Below are positions 1 to 4,806 of a stretch of DNA of 6,916 nucleotides, piece by piece. How positions within the stretch are numbered: position 1 is the stretch's first letter; every line of letters begins with the position of its first letter. The notes under the pieces are model-generated. The model was not told where the DNA came from and did no database searches. It was given only the letters and a program-made list of their open reading frames with translations. The DNA is from an uncultured Paraglaciecola sp. (GTDB lineage: Bacteria; Pseudomonadota; Gammaproteobacteria; Enterobacterales; Alteromonadaceae), in the NCBI GenBank assembly GCA_905479025.1, contig CAJQKX010000009.1:1-6916 (forward strand). Direction: 5' to 3'. The position numbers were made by a program, and so were the translations under genes.

Positions 1-292
1 GGTCATTAATGACAGTGGTACTTACCGACTTGAGGATATCGACCTTATTGTTAAGCGCAAGACGAAAGAGTGGTACTCCTATCAAAGCGACGACTTCCAG
101 TCTGTGAAGGGCAAGACTCTCTGGCGGTGGGGATTTAGGCGAGGAGACTGGGCCGTAGAGACCATCACCCGTACATACCTGCACTGTGATAAGTTATATT
201 TTTATCTGGATGCAGAGCTTGATGCCTATGAAGGGGACAAGCGAGTTTATTCACACAATTGGAACCTTCGCATTAAGCGTAACTTGGTTTGA
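1..292 (+). CDS. CocE/NonD-type (peptidase S15-like) hydrolase, C-terminal fragment
   Basis: The reading frame is open from base 2 to the TGA at 290-292, so 96 C-terminal residues are visible and the start lies outside the window. The GTG at 104 is in frame but internal, because the coding sequence continues upstream of it. The segment GDWAVETITRTYL, then LDAYEGDKRVYSHNW, and the ending IKRNLV match what I remember of the C-terminus of CocE/NonD-family alpha/beta hydrolases, which commonly end in a W-x-x-x-I-x-R-D-L-V-like motif. That C-terminal region is a jelly-roll domain; the catalytic Ser-Asp-His lies upstream and cannot be checked here. Members cleave esters, amides or X-Pro peptides, and the substrate cannot be deduced from this piece. 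The gene is followed by a 10-bp hairpin 32 nt after the stop and then a long noncoding gap, so it is probably the last gene of its transcript. Confidence 0.8.
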   Translation, partial: VINDSGTYRLEDIDLIVKRKTKEWYSYQSDDFQSVKGKTLWRWGFRRGDWAVETITRTYLHCDKLYFYLDAELDAYEGDKRVYSHNWNLRIKRNLV

Positions 293-323
293 TGCTGGGG
301 CCAGTATTGTCAACTTATCGATT

Positions 324-348
324 TTGAATGTTAAAAGCTAACATTCAA
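324..348 (+). terminator. Perfect 10-bp hairpin after the hydrolase gene
   Basis: TTGAATGTTA (324-333) and TAACATTCAA (339-348) are exact reverse complements around a 5-nt AAAGC loop, 32 nt after the hydrolase stop. The stem is AT-rich and no T-tract follows on either strand, so it is not a classical intrinsic terminator. It could be a 3'-end stabilising stem or a protein-binding palindrome. The structure is certain; the role is inferred. Confidence 0.35.
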
Positions 349-667
349 CTACAACATAAATCATAAATTAAGACATAAATAAGACATCCACATTTAAAAA
401 GTAGCCAAACAGTCTTTATATTCTAAATTTTAGGGTCCTCAAATAACCGCTGTAGCTGTTATATCTAAGCCACGTAAAAGTCTAATTAACAGCTAGGGGC
501 TGTATGTTTGATCTATCTACACTACCTTAAGACTAGATTATGCTCTCTTTGGCCCACAGTTTTTTTTCGCAGTGAATTAACAAAATTGCCTTTCACCAAA
601 GTGCTATATAAGCTTAAAATTGTAAGACTTACCTTAAAACTAGCCATATTCAGGGCTATGTCATCCT
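349..667. other. Noncoding stretch between hydrolase and ppiC
   Basis: I see no gene here on either strand. It contains a tandem pair TAAGACAT (369-376 and 380-387, 11-bp period) and a 9-bp inverted repeat TAGCTGTTA/TAACAGCTA (453-461 and 487-495) separated by 25 nt. It also has a T8 run at 560-567 and a 13-mer present twice with one mismatch (ACCTTAAGACTAG at 524-536, ACCTTAAAACTAG at 631-643). These could belong to regulatory DNA or an unrecognised small RNA. None is decisive. Confidence 0.5.
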
Positions 668-686
668 ATTGAGAATATTACTCAAT
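668..686. promoter_or_regulatory. Inverted repeat over the ppiC -35 box (possible operator)
   Basis: ATTGAG (668-673) and CTCAAT (681-686) form an exact 6-bp inverted repeat with a 7-bp AT-rich spacer. It covers the predicted -35 hexamer and part of the promoter spacer, a position where a dimeric repressor would block RNA polymerase. The symmetry is seen directly; regulator binding is inferred, and a 6-bp palindrome can occur by chance. Confidence 0.35.
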
Positions 687-697
687 TCACGTAAAAT
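669..697 (+). promoter_or_regulatory. Predicted sigma70 promoter of ppiC
   Basis: A -35 box TTGAGA (669-674; consensus TTGACA) and a -10 box TAAAAT (692-697; consensus TATAAT) are separated by the ideal 17 bp. Transcription would start near 704 and give a leader of about 50 nt before the ATG at 754. It is the best promoter-like match in the gap and is correctly placed for ppiC. Confidence 0.55.
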
Positions 698-753
698 ACA
701 TTCACTGCTTATATCCACTTATTTTTATATCTTTTTAACAGGAAAAACACCCT

Positions 754-1032
754 ATGCCTAGAGCGAGTGCACGTCATATTTTGGTTGATACTGAAGAGAA
801 ATGTTCAGAGTTGAAACAAGAAATTATAAATGGTGCAAGTTTCGCAGATGTTGCCAAACATTCTACCTGTCCTTCTGGCTCTCAAGGCGGAGATTTAGGC
901 AATTTTGGTCAAGGACAGATGGTGCCTGAGTTTGATCAAGTTGTTTTTAACGAAGCTTTAAATGTCGTTCATGGCCCGATAAAAACGCAATTTGGTTATC
1001 ACTTATTAGAAATTACCGAACGCTCCGAGTAA
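754..1032 (+). CDS. ppiC: Cytoplasmic parvulin-type peptidyl-prolyl cis-trans isomerase (Par10)
   Basis: This 92-residue protein is a single parvulin domain with no signal peptide, essentially the length of E. coli PpiC/Par10 (93 aa). It catalyses cis-trans isomerisation of Xaa-Pro peptide bonds and would act in the cytoplasm. Family landmarks are all present in order: ARHILV with His8, the AxHSxCPSGxxGGDLG stretch with Cys39, the GQMVPEFD loop with Met56 and Phe60, and the closing TQFGYHLLEI with His83. These are the usual active-site positions. The ATG at 754 puts the N-terminus exactly where the family begins. An AGGA (740-743) lies 10 nt upstream, a slightly long spacing. It appears monocistronic, with its own promoter at 669-697 and a terminator at 1056-1083. 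Identification is close to certain; natural substrates are unknown from sequence. Confidence 0.95.
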   Translation: MPRASARHILVDTEEKCSELKQEIINGASFADVAKHSTCPSGSQGGDLGNFGQGQMVPEFDQVVFNEALNVVHGPIKTQFGYHLLEITERSE

Positions 1033-1055
1033 TCTTACAGTCTAAATACTTAAAG

Positions 1056-1083
1056 ATCAGAGTTAAAATTAACTCTGATTTTG
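1056..1083 (+). terminator. Intrinsic terminator after ppiC
   Basis: ATCAGAGTTA (1056-1065) pairs perfectly with TAACTCTGAT (1070-1079) around AAAT, and TTTT (1079-1082) plus further T-rich sequence follows. It lies 23 nt after the ppiC stop. The stem is AT-rich, but the perfect pairing and T-tract make it a credible terminator that separates ppiC from the acetyltransferase gene. Confidence 0.7.
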
Positions 1084-1159
1084 TCTATCTTTTATCAGTC
1101 ACATTTTATCACTCCCATTTCTTTTACAATAACCCCCGCAATCTTTAACAAGGACATTA

Positions 1160-1663
1160 ATGCAACGCTTTGAATATTGTAATGCTAATACCTGTGCTGA
1201 AGAGTTGCTTGCATTAGGGCAAGTTAATATGAAAATGTGGTACCTATTTAAGTGGTTATCAGAGCACGACCAACTGCGGCATGGTACACAGGCTGAAATG
1301 ATAAAGCTTTATGTTAATGAAGAGTTAGTGGCTTATAGTTTGTTGGAAAATTATGAAGCTCGTACAGATAAAACGACTTTGCATGAAGGAGAGTTATATC
1401 AAGACTTAGGTGTAGTGCACTTTGTGACTATGCCTGAGTATCGCAACAAAGGCTATGCGAGCTTAGTGGCTGATGTAATGTATAAAGATGTTATTCAACC
1501 TTTATTCGCGCGTTACAGTAATACTCATGTTTATGTCACAGCGACTGAAAAAGCGGTGCCGTTAATGCAACGCACCGGGATCGATAATTCAAAATTGGTA
1601 ACCCAGTTCTATTCAGATCTAAGCTTTAAAGTGAAAGTAGCTGAAATTATAAATCATAGCTAG
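1160..1663 (+). CDS. GNAT-family N-acetyltransferase
   Basis: A 167-aa single-domain protein of the GNAT superfamily, whose members move an acetyl group from acetyl-CoA to an amine. The core is visible as beta-strand VVHFVTMPEYR followed by the acetyl-CoA pyrophosphate-binding loop R95-N-K-G-Y-A100 (motif A, R/Q-x-x-G-x-G/A) and a helix LVADVMYKDVIQPLF. The later strand THVYVTATE and the helix leading into LMQRTG correspond to motif B. The length is normal for a free-standing member. The start ATG is supported by AAGGA at 1150-1154 with a 5-nt gap. It has no signal peptide, so it is cytoplasmic. The ppiC terminator upstream and a noncoding region downstream suggest it is transcribed alone. 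The substrate (small molecule or protein N-terminus) cannot be predicted. Confidence 0.85.
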   Translation: MQRFEYCNANTCAEELLALGQVNMKMWYLFKWLSEHDQLRHGTQAEMIKLYVNEELVAYSLLENYEARTDKTTLHEGELYQDLGVVHFVTMPEYRNKGYASLVADVMYKDVIQPLFARYSNTHVYVTATEKAVPLMQRTGIDNSKLVTQFYSDLSFKVKVAEIINHS

Positions 1664-1808
1664 TCTCGCATGCTGTTATTTAAAATATCTAGAAGGACAC
1701 GCATAAAATATGATTATATTTAAACCTCTAGGGCCAAGGCAATGAAATCCTAAAAATTCCTAAATCTTTATTAGAACCTAGAGTGACTTTCATAAAAATA
1801 CACTATTT

Positions 1809-1950
1809 AACCTGAACTCGAAGTAAGACGTGACGCAATCCTGAAAGCAATTGCAATAAAAATAATAAGTTAGATTGTGCCAATTGGTTTGCAAAGACAT
1901 TAAACGCATCCAGTGCTTCTGGACGCTATGGCTTATCCCAAGCTCAGGTT
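1809..1950. repeat. Possible small inverted-repeat-bounded element
   Basis: AACCTGAACT (1809-1818) and AGCTCAGGTT (1941-1950) are inverted repeats with one mismatch in 10. Each is flanked directly on its outer side by ATTT (1805-1808 and 1951-1954), which looks like a 4-bp target-site duplication around a 142-bp unit. The right end overlaps the stop codon of the oxygenase gene. Repeats of this quality are expected by chance in a region this size and there is no second copy in the window, so this is only a candidate. The rest of 1664-1948 shows no gene; it also holds CTCTAGG/CCTAGAG (1726-1732 and 1777-1783). Confidence 0.2.
1906..1926 (-). terminator. Probable terminator hairpin of the oxygenase gene
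   Basis: On the minus strand GCGTCCAG and CTGGATGC form an 8-bp stem with one mismatch around a 5-nt loop, 22 nt after the oxygenase stop. It is followed by GTTTAATGTCTTT, a broken T-rich tract. Position and orientation fit a weak intrinsic terminator. Confidence 0.45.
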
Positions 1951-2659
1951 ATTTAGACCAATACCAACTCGTCACGTTATAACGAAACGTATCTGCATAT
2001 TCAGAGTTCAATGCATTCACCCAGTGTTCAGAGCCTTCTGAGGAGGGATCAAATAGTACACAGCGGTTGTGTAACGGCGCGATATTAATAGGCTCATCAT
2101 TGATACCTATAAAAACCAGTTCTCCACCAGCGTTTATGTGCCAGTCTTTGTTTAAATACAACAGCATACAGACTTCTCTTCCAGGGGAGTCATCAGCATG
2201 TTCGGCAACGAAGTCGTTAGGACCTAAGCGAAAATAGTTAGTATTTATTTCAGGCTCAGCCACATTCATATCGGTAAGTGACACTTTAAAAATGCGTGAT
2301 AACACAGACATAAACTCGTCCCCACGCAAATAGGATAAAAATTCCTGGATTATGTTTGAATGGGACGAATTGGTTGTGGTGGTATTAATGTTTATGGCAC
2401 CACGCTGCCAAACATCTCGCTGTACAAAGCGTTGTTCGTTGTTGGTTTTTTGCCACTGGGTGTTATCGACATATAAGGCAGAATAAGTATGTTTTTGACT
2501 TTGCCAAGCACCGGTTTGCCGTAAAAGCTTTATTACTTCATCGAGTTTGGCTTGGTTGAATAAGCCGTCAATCACAACATGTTTGGGGTAAGTGCGCTTT
2601 AATGACTTTCGATATGCGCATATCGCAGATCCTATTACATGTTCATCATTCAACCACAT
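1949..2659 (-). CDS. 2-oxoglutarate/Fe(II)-dependent oxygenase, prolyl-hydroxylase-like
   Basis: A 236-aa protein with the double-stranded beta-helix signature of 2OG-Fe(II) oxygenases, which couple decarboxylation of 2-oxoglutarate to hydroxylation of a substrate. The iron triad is visible: His154 and Asp156 in the HxD motif of EHADDSPG, and the distal His212 in GSEHWVNAL. Arg226 in TFRYNVTSWYW is the residue expected to bind the 2OG carboxylate, and GGELVF and CVLFDPS are the typical connecting strands. The N-terminal 110 residues hold VVIDGLF, a common entry motif of prolyl-4-hydroxylase-like bacterial proteins, and a Thr/Asn-rich linker (INTTTTNSS, residues 91-99). The ATG at 2659 has no strong ribosome binding site; I keep it because LNDEHVIG at its head looks family-like. 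It is transcribed alone, opposite to the acetyltransferase. The substrate is unknown and could be a protein, free proline or a secondary metabolite. Confidence 0.85.
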   Translation of the reverse strand: MWLNDEHVIGSAICAYRKSLKRTYPKHVVIDGLFNQAKLDEVIKLLRQTGAWQSQKHTYSALYVDNTQWQKTNNEQRFVQRDVWQRGAININTTTTNSSHSNIIQEFLSYLRGDEFMSVLSRIFKVSLTDMNVAEPEINTNYFRLGPNDFVAEHADDSPGREVCMLLYLNKDWHINAGGELVFIGINDEPINIAPLHNRCVLFDPSSEGSEHWVNALNSEYADTFRYNVTSWYWSK

Positions 2660-2958
2660 TATTCACACTACTCGTTGCGACTTTTAGATTATGACTGGAA
2701 AACTGGATAATACAGACTTACGCAATAATTCCTATCTTTTGCTGGTTAAAAGCATCGCCTAGTTAGTGGTTAACGAGTTGAAACACTTAACAACTACCCA
2801 ATTGAATTTAAATGGGGCAGTAAAGTGAACCAAACAGCCACGTTAATTACTTATACAAATTAAATTTGATTACAACTAGGCATATCAAAATTGACATTCC
2901 GAGAATTAAGTAAAGAAGAGACTTATTGTCACATGACACTCAATATTTGATTATGTAT
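2660..2958. other. Noncoding DNA upstream of the oxygenase and the minisatellite
   Basis: About 300 bp without a convincing gene. A perfect -35-like TTGACA lies at 2891-2896 on the + strand, but there is no -10 box at proper spacing. The oxygenase promoter must lie here on the minus strand; TATTAT and CATAAT hexamers exist upstream of its start, but neither has a good -35 partner. Confidence 0.4.
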
Positions 2959-3030
2959 AAACAGGTGTTCAAACAGGTGTTCAAACAGGTGTTCAAACAG
3001 GTGTTCAAACAGGTGTTCAAACAGGTGTTT
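2959..3030. repeat. 12-bp tandem repeat, six units (minisatellite)
   Basis: The unit AAACAGGTGTTC occurs six times head to tail with no interruption; units 1-5 are identical and unit 6 ends in T instead of C. The period is a multiple of three, so every frame crosses it without a stop on the + strand (KQVF, NRCS or TGVQ repeated). This makes an open frame from 2926 to 3171 that I regard as spurious: it has only a TTG start or an ATG at 2953, no ribosome binding site, and an unconvincing protein after the repeat. Each unit contains a quasi-palindrome AACA-GG-TGTT. The array ends 175 bp before the small membrane protein gene. Such arrays change length by replication slippage. Confidence 0.95.
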
Positions 3031-3205
3031 ACGCAGTCCTATGGATTAGTGAAAACTGAGATTATTTGGCGAAAAAACCTAACGTCAAATAACGCTGTAA
3101 ATTCTATCTTATTGAAAAAATTGAACTTTAATTATGGAACAGCTTCTGCTAAATACAGTTATTCCAACTAGATAAAACGACGTTAGTATAAATGGAGTAT
3201 TAAAA

Positions 3206-3394
3206 ATGTTGAGTTTTTTTTGTAGTTTAGTTATTTTTTTATTATGGATCATTCCTGTTATCGCAATCAGTATTTCTGACCGCACTAACGGTGGTGAAAA
3301 GTTTTCATGGATCCTAGCCGTAATCTTTGTATCTTGGTTCGCTTGGGTTTTCTACTTGTTATTAGCGCCTTTAAAGTCGAGCCGTTACAGCTGA
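3206..3394 (+). CDS. Small two-helix membrane protein
   Basis: A 62-aa protein made almost entirely of two predicted transmembrane helices (about residues 3-22 and 34-54) joined by a short polar loop, SISDRTNGGEKF. The second helix, SWFAWVFYLLLAPL, vaguely resembles PLDc_N-type small membrane proteins (W/V...P...YLLL), but I do not claim membership. The ATG at 3206 is supported by GGAG at 3194-3197 with 8-nt spacing, the best translation signal in the middle of the window, and the stop at 3392-3394 is clean. It would sit in the inner membrane. Function is unknown. It is the only intact-looking gene between 2660 and 4806, lying between the minisatellite and a methyltransferase pseudogene. Confidence 0.65.
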   Translation: MLSFFCSLVIFLLWIIPVIAISISDRTNGGEKFSWILAVIFVSWFAWVFYLLLAPLKSSRYS

Positions 3395-3398
3395 TAGT

Positions 3399-3422
3399 GA
3401 CTTGGACTTGGATTTGGATTGG
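3399..3422. repeat. Degenerate hexamer repeat
   Basis: GACTTG GACTTG GATTTG GATTGG: four 6-bp units that diverge by single substitutions towards the right end. The array begins 4 nt after the stop of the small membrane gene. It is short and probably a slippage product. Confidence 0.6.
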
Positions 3423-3478
3423 TATTTATTAAATAAATTAACCGACGATTAGATTGAGCGAGTATGTAGGTGGCTACT

Positions 3479-4220
3479 TCAAATTTTCACACAAGTAAAA
3501 ATAGTATTTTCAGAGCACTTGTCATAGGGAGTAGCTTTTCATAGTTATGTTCAAAAACATGTACTTCAAAGAAAGGTTTCAATATGTATATCAACTTATC
3601 AAAACTAAAAGCAACTATTTCACGTTCGTCATTCTATAGCTGGATTTCTGTAGTGCTGTTTTTTCAATACTGTGTCTAAGGGACTATTTATCAACACTTC
3701 CAGAGTAATGCCAGCCAGAGCTAAAAGTGAACAGATCGTCTGCTTGTATAGCTTTATGTTTTACAAATAATGTGTTGTTTATTTTTGTTTTGTCGACCAC
3801 GTTAAAGCAGAAAACCCCATCCGTTTTTAAAGCTCGACGTACACTTGCGATGCAGGTTTTTAACTTTTCAATACCATCGTTGTAATGTATCGAATACAAG
3901 AAAAAGGGATTAAATCTAATGGTTCATCAACACAGAATTCACTCACCTTTTGTGTAAAAAATAACGCTTCAGGGCAACGTACTCTGGCCATGTCTGACAT
4001 AGGTTGACTAATATCAATACCACTGCTGTGATAGCCAAAACCAATTTAATGGCGGACATATGGACCGGTTCAACAGGCTAAGTCAAGATGTGTATTGCCG
4101 TCGTTACCGAACAGTTGGTGTAGTATGCGAATGCATTTGCTTTGAGTGTTGTAGTAGATATCGTCACACATTAAATCGTAATAGCCTGAAAGGCACTGTA
4201 CACAATGCGTTGGTGGTCAT
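3479..4220 (-). pseudogene. Decayed class I SAM-dependent methyltransferase
   Basis: A whole methyltransferase of about 247 codons can be read on the minus strand only by switching frames. From the ATG at 4220 (AGG upstream) it runs through SGYYDLMCDDIYY, motif I as THLDLAC-stop-TGPYVRH, motif II SGIDISQPMSDMA, then VDEPLDLIPF. After a frame change it continues with LYSIHYNDGIEKL, the post-motif strand LKTDGVFCFNVVD, and FSSGWHYSG. It ends with DEREIVAFSFDKL, FFEVHVFEHNYEKL and SENTIFTCVKI, closing at TGA 3479-3481. Lesions seen: TGA 4070-4072 replacing a motif I glycine, TAA 4046-4048, TAG 3684-3686 (probably from a Gln codon), and frameshifts near 4192, 3901-3908 (an A5 run on the + strand), 3630-3637 and 3511-3520. 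The length and C-terminal W-x-DE...MVA-like and EHxYEK patterns match intact class I methyltransferases as I remember them. The former substrate is unknown. The longest remaining open piece, 3684-3899, is a fragment of it. Confidence 0.85.
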
Positions 4221-4234
4221 ATTTGCCTGAAGTG

Positions 4235-4402
4235 TTAGCTGAAATTACTTAGGTGCGCATGGTAAATTAAGTCGTAAACCTTGCGAAGTGCTAATAAAAA
4301 TTTAGATATACCGTCGCTATTATCATTTACGTTAGGAAACCTTAGCTTGGCCTAAGCATCATATTTGACGAATGCTGCTGGTGGTTCCAATATCGCCTTC
4401 AT
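4235..4402 (-). pseudogene. Short disrupted frame upstream of the methyltransferase remnant
   Basis: On the minus strand an ATG at 4402 opens 16 codons (MKAILEPPAAFVKYDA), meets TAG at 4352-4354, and the same frame then runs 38 more codons (including FPNVNDNSDGISKFLLALRK) to TAA at 4235-4237. The composition looks protein-like and the frame ends 14 bp before the methyltransferase ATG, on the same strand. I do not recognise the product. There is no clear ribosome binding site. It may be the remnant of a small gene that shared a transcript with the methyltransferase, or a chance frame. Confidence 0.3.
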
Positions 4403-4440
4403 TCGAGTGTTTGCGTTACATCATTAAAAAGGTGTGAAAA

Positions 4441-4662
4441 TTGAAAATATTATTAACATTAACTTTAACATCCTAAAAGGGCAGGAGCTACAAACTGGTT
4501 TTGGTAAGAATACCTTTGGGAGTAGGTTTTATATTCGTAAATTGTGTAATCATTATACAAGGGATCAAACTCACTCAAGCATATTCGCCTGTAGGTATGG
4601 ATACACATCACAAAGGCTTTGTTATTTCAGACTCATTGCCCGCAGCATGTCCTGATAAATAA
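4441..4662 (+). pseudogene. Possible small membrane protein frame broken by a stop
   Basis: A TTG at 4441, preceded by AAAAAGGTG, opens a signal-peptide-like start (MKILLTLTLTS) that stops at TAA 4474-4476. The same frame continues with a hydrophobic helix, IPLGVGFIFVNCVIII, and a polar tail HHKGFVISDSLPAACPDK to TAA 4660-4662. A strong AGGAG at 4483-4487 could restart translation at CTG 4495 or TTG 4501, giving 53-55 aa. So it may be an intact small membrane protein with an unusual start, a gene broken by one stop codon, or noise. The overlapping GTG frame at 4434 has a poorer protein composition. Not recognised as any family. Confidence 0.3.
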
Positions 4663-4806
4663 AAAATATTTTTGTTGTAGCTAATACTTGTAATGTTTAA
4701 AAAGTGATCCAAGCTATGCCAGAGTCTAATGTACAAATTACCGAATAAACCAATATATATTTTGCATGAGTGACGTTTTTAATTACCGCTCCTTGGGAAC
4801 AATTAT
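4663..4806 (-). other. Gap after the permease with an orphan Shine-Dalgarno
   Basis: Just past the permease stop the minus strand reads AAGGAG (4789-4794), a near-perfect Shine-Dalgarno sequence, but no ATG, GTG or TTG follows within 12 nt. The first ATG (4767) is 21 nt away and codes only nine residues, MQNIYWFIR, before TAA. A further gene of the cys operon would normally be expected here; none is present. Confidence 0.4.

Noticed and set aside
2891..2896. Perfect TTGACA as a -35 box
   Set aside because: No acceptable -10 hexamer lies 15-19 bp downstream.
2959..3030. CRISPR array
   Set aside because: The 12-bp units are directly contiguous with no spacers, and no cas genes are present.
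2926..3171. Open + frame through the minisatellite encoding KQVF repeats
   Set aside because: It stays open only because the 12-bp unit lacks stops in every + frame. It has a TTG or unsupported ATG start, no ribosome binding site, and its sequence after the repeat is not protein-like.
3187..3192. TATAAA as a -10 box for the small membrane gene
   Set aside because: Transcription would start after or within the GGAG ribosome binding site at 3194-3197, leaving no usable leader.
4046..4072. Recoded stop codon (selenocysteine or readthrough) in the methyltransferase
   Set aside because: Motif I needs glycine at the TGA, a TAA follows only seven codons later, and further frameshifts and a TAG are present. 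Decay explains all of these.
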